This document shows positions 9,015 through 17,255 of a stretch of DNA of 64,000 bases, in pieces. Under the pieces are notes generated by a model that searched no databases, was not told the origin of the DNA, and saw nothing but the letters and a program-made list of their open reading frames with translations. The first letter of the stretch is position 1, and every line of letters begins with the position of its first letter. Source of the DNA: Saprospirales bacterium (GTDB lineage: Bacteria > Bacteroidota > Bacteroidia > Chitinophagales > Saprospiraceae); assembly GCA_016703765.1 (NCBI GenBank), contig JADJBL010000022.1:22115-86114 (forward strand), read 5' to 3'. The translations under genes and the position numbers were made by a program.

Positions 9015-9434
9015 TTATGGGTGAATGTTAAAATCATACGTCACTTTCGCCACTTTTTCCACCATGCGCGTAGCGGTACAAAACCTTTCCACAGAGGAAC
9101 TTACCGCCTTTTCCACCTTGGCGGGGTCCAGCGGACCGAACAGGTCGAAGTGGAGGTGAATATCCGTGAAAATTTGTGGATGGGCTTCCTGCCGGTCGCC
9201 CTTTACGGAAACTTGAATGTCTCGCAGTTCCTGCCGCTGTTTGCGCATCATGTGGATCACGTCCATCGCGCTGCAGGTTCCCACGCTGGTGAGGAGGAGC
9301 TCCATGGGCCGCATGCCCTTGTCAGAGCCTCCGATGCTGGGCGAGCCGTCGACATCGACGGTGTTGCCCGATCCATTGCGGCCTTCCAGGTGGAAAGGCT
9401 CGCTTTCTGTAAGTCGTTTTATGGTGATTTCCAT
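9015..9434 (-). CDS. OsmC/Ohr-family thiol peroxidase-like protein
   Basis: This 139-residue protein has the OsmC fold. Both conserved cysteines are present, Cys54 in SVGTCSAMDV and Cys119 in VERFCTATRM. In characterised members they reduce organic hydroperoxides or hydrogen peroxide as a peroxidatic/resolving pair. MRPMELLLTS before the first Cys is also typical of the family. The start is the ATG at 9434. A longer in-frame ORF reaches back into the preceding DoxX remnant but is not a real fusion. It lies 50 bases downstream of that remnant, a DoxX-OsmC arrangement common in oxidative-stress operons. Homology alone cannot settle the physiological substrate. Confidence 0.9.
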   Translation of the reverse strand: MEITIKRLTESEPFHLEGRNGSGNTVDVDGSPSIGGSDKGMRPMELLLTSVGTCSAMDVIHMMRKQRQELRDIQVSVKGDRQEAHPQIFTDIHLHFDLFGPLDPAKVEKAVSSSVERFCTATRMVEKVAKVTYDFNIHP

Positions 9435-9484
9435 TATAAAAGGTTTGAGGTAATTAAAACCCTGCCGCAGGGGCAAAGTTGCCG

Positions 9485-9889
9485 TCAGGACGGTTTTTCC
9501 CTGGATAAATGCATCATCAAAAGCGCCACGATGAATACCAGGTTTTGCGATGTACTGCCGGTAAATGCTGGGCCGGGTAAATGATAAGGTGGGAAAAAAT
9601 ACCAGCGGCAAAAAGGTGCAAGCCATGTGGACAAGGGCCAGAGGAATGGCCACTTTTTGGAACAGGTTTGTAAAAAATAAAAGGCCGAGAAGGACCTCCC
9701 AAATGGCTAGCATGTGGAACTTGTTGGGGGATCAGGTGGAACCGATGGTTTCCTGGCGAGGTCTTCCGCGGGGCTTATTCCGGGGAAGAATTTGAGCATT
9801 CCGAACCAGGTGTAGATGACTCCGAAGCTGATCCGGAGCAAGGTGAAGAGCAAAGCCTGCCGTTTTTCGGTTGTGTTTTGTTTTTGCAT
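9485..9889 (-). pseudogene. DoxX-like membrane protein, broken by about three frameshifts
   Basis: The three reading frames together reconstruct one DoxX-like four-helix membrane protein of about 135 residues. Its N-terminus ([25 protein letters not shown], ending near ARK at about 9745) is in one frame, a short stretch HLIPQQV in a second, and AIWEVLLGLLFFTNLF through PTLSFTRP in a third. A final helix QNLVFIVALLMMHLSREK ends at the TGA at 9485-9487 in yet another frame relative to the third. No single frame exceeds 60 residues of real sequence. It is either a decayed gene or the product of indel errors in the assembly. Family members often act with OsmC or thiol enzymes in redox stress. Confidence 0.75.
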
Positions 9890-10000
9890 GTTTATAGTTT
9901 TTTTCTAAAGATTGGGCATACGAAATGCCTTTCGGCGCAAAATTTAAACAGGTTTCGCAATTTTCCCTTCTTTTTAATCCATTTTAGCCTTCCCGGCGTT

Positions 10001-10008
10001 TAAATTTG
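10001..10008 (+). promoter_or_regulatory. Bacteroidota-type -7 box for the peroxiredoxin gene
   Basis: TAAATTTG fits the TAnnTTTG consensus of Bacteroidota sigma factors and ends 35 bases before the ATG. No clear TTTG -33 element is seen. Confidence 0.4.
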
Positions 10009-10043
10009 GCATTACACTTTTTTCATCCGATAAATCAATTCAC

Positions 10044-10679
10044 ATGGTACTTCGTTTAGGAGATACTGCTCCCAACTTCAAGGCCCAAACCACCGAGGGC
10101 GACATCGATTTCTACGAATGGCTCGGCGACAGCTGGGGCCTTTTGTTTTCTCACCCCGCCGATTTTACCCCGGTTTGCACCACCGAGCTGGGACGTACAG
10201 CCGCCCTGAAAGGGGAATTCGAAAAACGCAACGTCAAAGCGATCGCCCTGAGCGTCGACCCCCTCGACAGCCACAATAGCTGGATTAAGGATATCGAAGA
10301 AACCCAGCACGTTACGATGAACTTTCCCATCATCGCAGATGCCGACCGCTCGATTGCCGAGCTTTACGACATGATCCATCCCAATCAGACCGAAAAATTT
10401 ACCGTCCGTTCGGTCTTTGTGATCGACCCGCAGCACAAGGTGCGCCTTACCCTGACCTATCCGCCTTCCACCGGCCGCAATTTCCTGGAGATCCTCCGGG
10501 TGATCGACAGCCTCCAACTGACTTCCTATCAAGGCGTGGCTACGCCCGTCGATTGGGAACAGGGTGAAGATGTCGTGATCCTGCCCTCCATTTCGGATGA
10601 GGATGCAAAGAAGCGCTTCCCCAAAGGGTTTACCACCATTAAGCCCTACCTGCGGATGACCCCGCAACCGGATAAATAG
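10044..10679 (+). CDS. 1-Cys peroxiredoxin (Prx6 subfamily)
   Basis: This cytosolic thiol peroxidase reduces hydrogen peroxide and alkyl hydroperoxides. It has 211 residues, typical for Prx6. The peroxidatic Cys45 sits in HPADFTPVCTTELGR, and the subfamily-specific segment ALSVDPLDSHNSWIKDIEE follows. The long C-terminal extension (CTPVDWEQGEDV-like region, then PKGFTTIKPYLRMTPQ) is characteristic of Prx6 dimers. No second catalytic Cys is visible, supporting a 1-Cys mechanism. A -7 promoter box lies just upstream and an AT-rich inverted repeat follows the stop. It may work alongside OsmC, which diverges from it, in peroxide defence. Confidence 0.95.
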   Translation: MVLRLGDTAPNFKAQTTEGDIDFYEWLGDSWGLLFSHPADFTPVCTTELGRTAALKGEFEKRNVKAIALSVDPLDSHNSWIKDIEETQHVTMNFPIIADADRSIAELYDMIHPNQTEKFTVRSVFVIDPQHKVRLTLTYPPSTGRNFLEILRVIDSLQLTSYQGVATPVDWEQGEDVVILPSISDEDAKKRFPKGFTTIKPYLRMTPQPDK

Positions 10680-10693
10680 CATTTTATAATGAA

Positions 10694-10754
10694 GTTAATA
10701 AGTTAATGAGTTGATAAGTTATTAATTTTCAATAACTTATTAACTCATTAACTC
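10694..10754. repeat. AT-rich stuttering inverted repeat
   Basis: The left arm is built from GTTAATAA / GTTAATGA / GTTGATAA words (10694-10723). The right arm is its approximate complement, AATAACTTATTAACTC and on (10731-10754), around a short AT loop. It fills the space between the peroxiredoxin and the next gene and could act as a transcription terminator hairpin. Confidence 0.65.
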
Positions 10755-10761
10755 AATACCT

Positions 10762-11715
10762 TTGAAAAAGGTTCTGTTCCTGAACAAACCCCACCCCCTG
10801 CTCCCGGAGCGCCTGGAAGCCATCGGGATTACCTGCGAGGAAGACCTGCACAGCAGCGAATCCGAGCTGGAAGACCGGATCGGCGACTACTTCGGGATCG
10901 TGCTCAGAAGCCGTATTTCCCTGGGTCGTGATTTGATCTCCCGGGCAAAAAACCTCCGCTTCATCGCGCGGGAAGGCGTGGGACTCGAACATATCGATAC
11001 GGATTTTGCGGAATCCCAGGGCATTGCCGTCCTCATTTCTCCCGAGGGTAGCAAGGATACGGTGGCCGAACATACCCTGGGCCTTTTACTGTCCCTGCTG
11101 AATAACCTCTCCCGGGCCGACCGCCAACTGCGGGAAGGCCAATGGATCCGCGAAGCCAACAGGGGAGTAGAGGTTAAGGGAAAAACCGTGGGCCTATTGG
11201 GCTATGGCAACATGGGCGCTGCGGTAGCCAAAAAGCTACAGGGCTTCGATGCCCGCGTGATCGCCTACGACAAATACAAGTCGAATTACGGGGATGCCTA
11301 TGCCCAGGCCGTCTCGCTGGAGCAACTCCACGATGAAACCGACCTGTTCAGCATCCACATTCCCTACAGTCCCGCCAACCACTATTTTATCGACGGCGCC
11401 TTCCTCGAACGCTTTCGCAAACCGATTTACCTGATCAATACCGCCCGGGGCATGGTCCTGAACACCGCCGACCTGGTGGAGCAACTCCGCAAGAGCAAGG
11501 TCCTCGGCGCCGCCCTCGACGTGATCGAATACGAAGAAGGCTCCTTCGACCGAATCCGGCCCGGAGATTGGCCTGCCCCCATGAAATATCTCCTCGAGGC
11601 CGATAACGTGGTGCTCAACCCCCATATCGCCGGCTGGTCGTTTGAAAGTAAAAAAGCTCATGCAGAAGTGCTGGCTTTCAAGATCGAAGCGTTATTTTCG
11701 AAGTTGAAAAGTTGA
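10762..11715 (+). CDS. D-isomer-specific 2-hydroxyacid dehydrogenase (SerA-like)
   Basis: This NAD-dependent dehydrogenase has 317 residues. The Rossmann motif LLGYGNMGAAVAKKL lies near 142-157. The catalytic Arg is in the NTARGM segment and the catalytic His in NPHIAGWS; the Glu partner lies between. No ACT or other regulatory domain follows, so it is a short-form enzyme: phosphoglycerate, glyoxylate or another 2-oxoacid reductase activity are all possible. The start is the TTG at 10762, because no ATG or GTG precedes it in frame before the AT-rich repeat and MKKVLFLNKP is a natural N-terminus. The lipoprotein asparaginase starts 4 bases after its stop. Confidence 0.88.
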   Translation: MKKVLFLNKPHPLLPERLEAIGITCEEDLHSSESELEDRIGDYFGIVLRSRISLGRDLISRAKNLRFIAREGVGLEHIDTDFAESQGIAVLISPEGSKDTVAEHTLGLLLSLLNNLSRADRQLREGQWIREANRGVEVKGKTVGLLGYGNMGAAVAKKLQGFDARVIAYDKYKSNYGDAYAQAVSLEQLHDETDLFSIHIPYSPANHYFIDGAFLERFRKPIYLINTARGMVLNTADLVEQLRKSKVLGAALDVIEYEEGSFDRIRPGDWPAPMKYLLEADNVVLNPHIAGWSFESKKAHAEVLAFKIEALFSKLKS

Positions 11716-11719
11716 AAAG

Positions 11720-12697
11720 ATGAAAAGATATACTTACCCGTTTCTCCTTCTAAGCCTTTTGGGGCTGGTGGCCTGTAAACAATCCGAACCTTCGCCGGCT
11801 TATGCCATCGCTATTCACGGCGGGGCGGGTACGATCCTGAAGGAAGACATGAGCCCTGAATTGGAGAATGCCTACCGCCTGAGCCTCGACAGCGCCCTGA
11901 CGATAGGGGAGGCGGTCCTGAAAAACGGAGGCAGCGCCCTGGATGCCGTGGAACAGACCATCCTCTTCCTGGAAGATTCTCCACTTTTTAACGCAGGAAA
12001 GGGCGCGGTGCTCACCTATGAAGGATTTGCCGAGTTGGACGCCTCCATCATGGACGGCGCCACCCAAAACGCCGGCGCGGTGGGAGGGGTCAGGACGCTT
12101 CGCAATCCCATCCGGGGAGCCAGGGCGGTGATGGAACAATCGCCCCATGTCTTCCTGAGCGGCCCGGGCGCCGATCAGTTTGGAGCGGAAAAGGGACTGG
12201 ATACCGTCGCCAATTCTTATTTTTATACCCCCCGCAGGATGGAGGAATGGAAGGAAACCCATCCGGATACCACCCCTGCCTACCTCGGAACGGTGGGTTG
12301 CGTAGCCCTCGACCAGAAGGGCAACCTGGCGGCCGGAACCTCGACGGGAGGAATGTCGGACAAACGCTACAACCGCATCGGCGATTCCCCTGTGATCGGG
12401 GCGGGAACCTATGCCGACAATGCCACCTGCGCCGTTTCCTGCACTGGTCACGGCGAATTTTTCATCCGCTACGCCGTGGCGCACGATCTTTCTTCCAGGA
12501 TAGCCTATTTGCAGGAAGACGTACAAACGGCAGCCGACCATATCATTAAGAAAAGCCTACTGGAGAAAGGAGGCAGCGGCGGGCTCATCGCCCTCGACCG
12601 AAAGGGCCGGGTGGCCATGCCTTTCAACACCCCCGGCATGTACCGGGGCTATGCGAAGCCCGGCGAGCGCTACGTAGGGATTTACATGGAGGAATAG
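11720..12697 (+). CDS. Isoaspartyl peptidase/L-asparaginase family lipoprotein (Ntn hydrolase)
   Basis: This N-terminal-nucleophile hydrolase of the plant-type asparaginase family has 325 residues. A lipoprotein signal with lipobox GLVAC ends near residue 19, followed by AIHGGAGT, the conserved start of the alpha chain. Autocleavage is expected before Thr191 in GTVGCVALD, which then becomes the catalytic nucleophile; STGGMSDKRYNRIGDSPVIG is the substrate-binding stretch. It probably acts outside the inner membrane on isoaspartyl dipeptides or asparagine. It starts 4 bases after the dehydrogenase and overlaps the convergent anti-sigma-like gene by 16 bp. Confidence 0.92.
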   Translation: MKRYTYPFLLLSLLGLVACKQSEPSPAYAIAIHGGAGTILKEDMSPELENAYRLSLDSALTIGEAVLKNGGSALDAVEQTILFLEDSPLFNAGKGAVLTYEGFAELDASIMDGATQNAGAVGGVRTLRNPIRGARAVMEQSPHVFLSGPGADQFGAEKGLDTVANSYFYTPRRMEEWKETHPDTTPAYLGTVGCVALDQKGNLAAGTSTGGMSDKRYNRIGDSPVIGAGTYADNATCAVSCTGHGEFFIRYAVAHDLSSRIAYLQEDVQTAADHIIKKSLLEKGGSGGLIALDRKGRVAMPFNTPGMYRGYAKPGERYVGIYMEE

Positions 12698-14403
12698 GTA
12701 AAAAGCGCTTCCCTTATATCCGTTTCACTTCGAATGGGGCGATCCAGCACATCCATGACCAGGGTCCTCCGATTGCCTTGTCCTGCCGGCAGATTCATGT
12801 CCGGTTCGGGTTTCCAGACGGCCAACTGTTGGTCGTCGGTGAGCATCCAGATCATTTGTCCGGCCACGGGCACGATCGGTAGTTTGGCAAGGCGGCTCGT
12901 ATAAAAGCGGGTAATGGTATTTCTATTCTTATCGACCAGATAGCCTACGCGGTTGCGGAGGGCCAGACCCGACTCGTCTTCGAAGCGGGTTTTGACCTCG
13001 GCCACTTCGTGTTTGGCTGGGCGGTCGCAATTCCAAACGCCCAGGTGGGTGGCGAGGAAGCGGTTGATCACCCGGTGGCGTATGGGAGGATGATCGGTCT
13101 GCGCGGCGGCCCAGGCCTCGTCGTAGCTGCCATGCAACTGCTCGCGTTCTTCGGCGAAATGTGCCAGAATGCTGTCGCGGCCGATTTCAAGCAGTTCTTT
13201 TCGCTTGGCGGCGAGTTGATCGTGGCGGGCCATTTCGGCCTGGTATTCGGCCAGCGCCTGCTCGTAGCGGGCGCCGGAAAGGACCGGATTGACCACAACG
13301 GAAAGCTGGCGTGTTCCTTTGAATAGGCTGAGTTCGAAATCCCGGTTATTGATAGGTTTGAGTTGCACGTCATCCCACTGGCGGGCCAGTTCGGAGCGGT
13401 CGACGGTTTCGGCCGGGTGCAGTTGCCACAGCGTGCCTTCGCGGAGCAAGTCCAGTTGTTCCGGGCTCATCGAATGGCTTTGCGGGTTTTGCAGCAAGGC
13501 AGAAAGGTCGAAATCGAAGACAAAGTCCGTTCCGTTGTGGCGCTGCGGCCGGAGCGGCAGGTCGGGGATGGCCAGTTCCTGTTCCAGATAGGACAGCGCG
13601 AGCCGTTCGGCGCTTTCCAGGGAAGCCAGTTCCAGTTGAAAAGATTCCTGCACGGAGCAGAGCGCATGATCCTGAGGCAGGTCGGGGAAATAGGTCTCCA
13701 CAATGATCATCTGGTCGACGTCTTCATAGACCCAATTGCGTTGGGCGGTATCGAGGCGGTAGATGCTGTAATCGTTCATTTCCTCCATGTTGGCGACCGA
13801 GATCTCGGAGACCAGTTCCACTTCAATAGCCCGGCCGGGCCGGATGAGAAGGCGCTTGCCATTCTGTTCGGCGTAGATCTCCATCATGCCGGCCGACTCA
13901 AGCTGGTATTCCGTCCCAGCGGAATCGTAGCTCATGGGGATGCCCGCGAGGAAAAAATCGACCACGTCGTGCAATTCGCGGAAGCGGATATTCACGTTGC
14001 CGGTGACAGCGTTGCCGGCTTCGTCCTGAAAGGCTTCGGAGGGAACCCGGAGTTGGGTGCCGTTGTGGCCGGAAAGGGTAGCGCCCTGGCCGGCGTCTAC
14101 GGCAAACTGGGAAAACGCTTTCTGTACCGTATCGCCAAGCGGCGGAGCAATGAAGGGCTGGCTGGCGAAATAGGCCTGCGACTTTTCCTCGTAAGATCTG
14201 GCGAAATGAAGGTTGACAAGCAGGATGATTCCACCAAGCGCCGCTGCTATGCTCATGCCCGTGTACAATTGGCGCCTGATAGACCTCGGGGCCTTTTGGG
14301 ACCCCTGGTAGCGCTCGAGAAGGGCATCGAAATCCTTGTGGTTTTCGATGCTCTCCTTGGAGGGCTGAGGAGCGTTAATTCGAAAGTTGTAGCCTCTTTT
14401 CAT
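12682..14403 (-). CDS. Membrane-anchored protein paired with an ECF sigma factor (putative anti-sigma role)
   Basis: A 573-residue protein of unrecognised family. It has a short cytosolic N-terminus (about 1-48), one membrane helix near 50-66 (MSIAAALGGIILLVNL), then a large extracytoplasmic part. Residues about 105-200 (GATLSGHNGTQLRVPSEAFQDEAGNAVTG and following) resemble beta-sandwich modules common in Bacteroidota surface proteins. Its ATG overlaps the stop of the ECF sigma gene by 4 bp (ATGA), so the two are translationally coupled, the usual layout of a sigma/anti-sigma pair. The soluble N-terminus is short and carries no zinc-binding HxxxCxxC motif, so the anti-sigma assignment rests on context only. 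Confidence 0.6.
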   Translation of the reverse strand: MKRGYNFRINAPQPSKESIENHKDFDALLERYQGSQKAPRSIRRQLYTGMSIAAALGGIILLVNLHFARSYEEKSQAYFASQPFIAPPLGDTVQKAFSQFAVDAGQGATLSGHNGTQLRVPSEAFQDEAGNAVTGNVNIRFRELHDVVDFFLAGIPMSYDSAGTEYQLESAGMMEIYAEQNGKRLLIRPGRAIEVELVSEISVANMEEMNDYSIYRLDTAQRNWVYEDVDQMIIVETYFPDLPQDHALCSVQESFQLELASLESAERLALSYLEQELAIPDLPLRPQRHNGTDFVFDFDLSALLQNPQSHSMSPEQLDLLREGTLWQLHPAETVDRSELARQWDDVQLKPINNRDFELSLFKGTRQLSVVVNPVLSGARYEQALAEYQAEMARHDQLAAKRKELLEIGRDSILAHFAEEREQLHGSYDEAWAAAQTDHPPIRHRVINRFLATHLGVWNCDRPAKHEVAEVKTRFEDESGLALRNRVGYLVDKNRNTITRFYTSRLAKLPIVPVAGQMIWMLTDDQQLAVWKPEPDMNLPAGQGNRRTLVMDVLDRPIRSETDIREALFTYSSM

Positions 14404-15026
14404 ATCTCGCTGTTTCTGGTGGGTTTAGGATGTAGCATGTTCTTTTTCATTCTTTCCAGGATTCGATACGTTCGCATTTTTGCATTGGCCTCGCTAATTC
14501 CGAGGATCTCGGCGATCTCCTTGAATGGCCGGTCTTCGAAAAACCTCATTTCGACCAGTTCCATTTCCTCGGGGGGCAGACCGTCGAGTGCCCCGAGCAG
14601 GGCTTCGTGTTTGCGGGCCTCGTCGTCCTCCTCCATCTCTTCGGCCAGGTGCGCCAGGTGCACATCTTCCGCGCTGACCACCCTGTTCTTCTGTTGAGTG
14701 CGGAAATGCTGCCCGATCTCATTGCTGGCGATCCGGAACAGCCAGGCGGAAAACGGAACCCCCTGAAAGGTGTAGGCGTCCAGTCGTTGCATCGCTTTGA
14801 GGAATACCTGGGAGGAAAGATCGGCAGCGAGGGCCTCGTCGCCACTGCGACGGAAAATGAACCGGAATACCGGCTCGTAATAACGATCGTACAGAGGTCT
14901 GAACGCGGCGCGATCCTGCACGGCTGCCTGCACCTCCAGCCATTCCTGCTGAAGCGCATCCGCCGACACCCATTTAGGGCTGCGCTCTATGGACTCGTCG
15001 TTATTCAAGATCGCTGATTGGAGCAT
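14400..15026 (-). CDS. RNA polymerase ECF-type sigma factor
   Basis: Sigma-70 family, extracytoplasmic-function group, 208 residues. Region 2 (about 45-110) includes YYEPVFRFIFRRSGDEALAADL followed by VFLKAMQRL and FSAWLFRIASNEI, the core-binding and -10 recognition helices. Region 4 (about 150-200) is PPEEMELVEMRFFEDRPFKEIAEIL followed by the recognition helix ISEANAKMRTYRILERMKK. It overlaps the following membrane protein gene by 4 bp. The first Met at 15026 gives a 40-residue N-terminal extension before region 2; a later start is possible but none is clearly better. Confidence 0.92.
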   Translation of the reverse strand: MLQSAILNNDESIERSPKWVSADALQQEWLEVQAAVQDRAAFRPLYDRYYEPVFRFIFRRSGDEALAADLSSQVFLKAMQRLDAYTFQGVPFSAWLFRIASNEIGQHFRTQQKNRVVSAEDVHLAHLAEEMEEDDEARKHEALLGALDGLPPEEMELVEMRFFEDRPFKEIAEILGISEANAKMRTYRILERMKKNMLHPKPTRNSEI

Positions 15027-15112
15027 ACTTTTTGGAATAACTCCTGCGCCTGTTCGTTGGGCCGGCGGTTTTTATTTTGATAATGCAGTTACCCATTAAA
15101 AGTAACAGAAGA

Positions 15113-15793
15113 TCATTCCAAAATTGAATCAATTAATTCGATAATAAATTTATTTAAACTGCCGATGGCGCCGCCGAGGTCCCAGGCCTCCCTGTTGCGG
15201 GCCTCCACGTAGTTGGAAATAGCCCGGAAAGCCAGGAAGTTGCGCTTTTCCAAAAGGCAGCACATAAAAAACGGCGCGCCTTCCATGGTTTCGATCTCCC
15301 CTTCGTTTCGCTCTCTGAAGGCCTCGATACTGGGGGGGAACCCATGCACCCGGTCCAGCGTCAGCCCCCGGACGGCCCTTATCCCCGGAATGGATTCGGC
15401 TACCGGGTGCATGAGCCTGCCGTTTTCAAAAGGCGGAAAATTCCGGTCCAGCAGACCCAGCGAAAAAACGTCGGTAAACGATCCGTCGGCCTCTTCCACT
15501 CCCAGGTCGGCAAACTGTTCGGAAACGACCTGCACCACTTCCCCCAGCGGGATGGAGCGGTCGAAGCTCCCCGCGATCCCGGCCTGGATGACCAGGTCGT
15601 AAACCTGATCGCGCAACGCCCTCGTCAGGTGATAGGTCGTCAGGGCGATCCCCACCCCGGAAACCAACAGGTGAACCTCGTGGTTCCCTTTTCGGAATCG
15701 GGAGGATTGAACCTGCTCAAAAGACCCGCCTTCCAGATAGGCGATCAGGGGGGCAATCTCGAAAGGGGTGGAAGCGACGATCAGCAGGCGCAT
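15113..15793 (-). CDS. mqnB: Futalosine hydrolase (menaquinone biosynthesis)
   Basis: This enzyme cleaves futalosine (or aminofutalosine) to dehypoxanthine futalosine in the futalosine route to menaquinone, used by many Saprospiria. It has 226 residues with the nucleoside-phosphorylase fold. The N-terminus MRLLIVASTPFEIAPL, the glycine-rich VSGVGIALTTYHL, QAGIAGSFDRSIPLGEVV and the ETMEGAPFFMCCLLE segment that binds the ribose are all typical, as is the C-terminal REAWDLGGAIGSLN. It lies 6 bases downstream of an outer-membrane protein gene and is the last gene of a six-gene minus-strand run starting with hscA. Confidence 0.92.
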   Translation of the reverse strand: MRLLIVASTPFEIAPLIAYLEGGSFEQVQSSRFRKGNHEVHLLVSGVGIALTTYHLTRALRDQVYDLVIQAGIAGSFDRSIPLGEVVQVVSEQFADLGVEEADGSFTDVFSLGLLDRNFPPFENGRLMHPVAESIPGIRAVRGLTLDRVHGFPPSIEAFRERNEGEIETMEGAPFFMCCLLEKRNFLAFRAISNYVEARNREAWDLGGAIGSLNKFIIELIDSILE

Positions 15794-15799
15794 AGAGGA

Positions 15800-16621
15800 T
15801 CAGTTTTGGGACTCCGGCGCTTGATACACGGCCGAAAAAGCGGGGGTCCAGCCCAGTATCTGATGCCATTGGAAGGCGAAATCGAGCCGCAATCCTTTTT
15901 TCAGGTCGATGCCCGCGCCGAAAGTGCCCTGAACGGGCTGGGTCGAAAACCCGGCGCGCAGGAACAGGGCTTCGAGGAGCCTGTATTCCAGCCCCCCTTT
16001 CCAGCGAAGGGGGAAGTCGATATCCTTTTCCGCTTCGCCGCTGAGCAGAACCTTTTCGCTGGCCTGGTATGAAAAACCCGCCTTCATGAGGGTGGGGAAA
16101 TACTCTCCGTTGTTTCGCTGGATGCGAAAGGGGTTGAACAAATGAAATCCGAGCCACAATGGCTCGGCAAAATTGGCCTGAAGGCCGATATTACCGGTGG
16201 CGTTCAACTGGCTGCCGTAATCGGGTATCCTGGTATTCAACAGGTCGAAACCCGCTCCCAGGTAGATATCCCGGAAGATCTGGCGGGCGTAGAGCAGGCC
16301 TAGCCTTTGTTCGTTGTATGCCTCCAGCCCAAAATAATGGAACTGGACCCCAAAAACGCCCGCCTTGCTCGCGACGGCGCCTGCCGCCGCTACGGATCTT
16401 ATTTCCGGAATGAGAAAACGCTGCTCGCCCATGGCCGTTACACCCCATCTGGGGATCGTGGCCAGCCCTGCGGGGTTGGAAAACGCGCTGTTGATGTCCT
16501 GAAAAGCGACCGAAGTATTGCCCATGGCCGCTCCTCTGGCCCCGGCATTGGGAGGGAGGCCGTTTTGCGAATACAGGAAGATTCCTTGCAGCATAAAAAG
16601 CAGGGAAAGGATCGATTTCAT
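15800..16621 (-). CDS. PorV/PorQ-like outer-membrane beta-barrel protein
   Basis: A 273-residue protein with a signal peptide (about 1-19, ending in YSQ) and the N-terminal sequence ARGAAMGNTSVAFQDINSAFSNPAGLA. This is the hallmark of the FadL-fold PorV/PorQ group. Members include T9SS outer-membrane components, but many paralogues have no assigned role. The rest is alternating beta-strand sequence with aromatic girdles. It is followed after 6 bases by mqnB and preceded, 18 bases upstream, by the nicotinamidase-like gene. Confidence 0.78.
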   Translation of the reverse strand: MKSILSLLFMLQGIFLYSQNGLPPNAGARGAAMGNTSVAFQDINSAFSNPAGLATIPRWGVTAMGEQRFLIPEIRSVAAAGAVASKAGVFGVQFHYFGLEAYNEQRLGLLYARQIFRDIYLGAGFDLLNTRIPDYGSQLNATGNIGLQANFAEPLWLGFHLFNPFRIQRNNGEYFPTLMKAGFSYQASEKVLLSGEAEKDIDFPLRWKGGLEYRLLEALFLRAGFSTQPVQGTFGAGIDLKKGLRLDFAFQWHQILGWTPAFSAVYQAPESQN

Positions 16622-16639
16622 TTCGGAAATATAAAAAAT

Positions 16640-17245
16640 TTAAATGTCATTCCAGCGGACGAGGACGCCTCCGTGGCCGATTATTTCCTCCAGCGCCCCG
16701 GCGCCTTCCCCTTCCTCCATGGCCGGACAGGCATCTTCGACGATCCGGACCCGAAAACCCAGGGCCAGACCGTCGAGGGCGGTTTGTTTTACTCCGAATT
16801 CGAGCGGGAAGCCGAGCAGGTAGAGCTCTTCGATCCCCCGCTCATGCAGGTAAGAGGCTAGCCCCGAGTCGTTCAGATGGGCGTTGTCGAAAAATCCGCC
16901 GTAGCTGTCCATGTCCGGGTCCGTGCCTTTGAAAAAATGCCGGTCGATCTTTTCCTGCCGCAGTGCGATGGCCATTTCGGCGCCGAACGTGTTCTGGACG
17001 CAGTGCATGGGCCACAACAATTGGGGGAGTCCGTGCGATTCGATGATCTGCCAGGGTTTTCTCCAGGGGTGGTTGGCCGCAAAGCTCAGGTGGTTGGCCG
17101 GGTGCCAGTCGCGGACGGCTGCGACGCACCCGAATTTTTCCATCAAATGGTTCGCCACGGCAATCGCTTGCCCGCTGCCCGAAATTTCTGCCATGCCTCC
17201 CGGACCAAAATCATTTTGAAGATCGATCAGTATCAGTGCTTTCAC
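16640..17245 (-). CDS. Nicotinamidase-like isochorismatase-fold protein lacking the catalytic Cys
   Basis: 201 residues from a GTG at 17245 (VKALILIDLQNDFG). It aligns along its length with PncA nicotinamidases, which hydrolyse nicotinamide to nicotinate. Asp8 and Lys106 of the Asp-Lys-Cys triad are present, as are the metal ligands in RDWHPANH (Asp46, His48). The Cys in the family's ATDYCVK is replaced by Gly151 in PLEFGVKQTALD. The codon is GGA, so at least two base changes would be needed to restore Cys. It probably has no amidase activity by the usual mechanism. It starts 10 bases after the WG-repeat gene, near a truncated NAPRT in the same operon. Confidence 0.85.
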   Translation of the reverse strand: MKALILIDLQNDFGPGGMAEISGSGQAIAVANHLMEKFGCVAAVRDWHPANHLSFAANHPWRKPWQIIESHGLPQLLWPMHCVQNTFGAEMAIALRQEKIDRHFFKGTDPDMDSYGGFFDNAHLNDSGLASYLHERGIEELYLLGFPLEFGVKQTALDGLALGFRVRIVEDACPAMEEGEGAGALEEIIGHGGVLVRWNDI

Positions 17246-17255
17246 GTGTTGTTTT

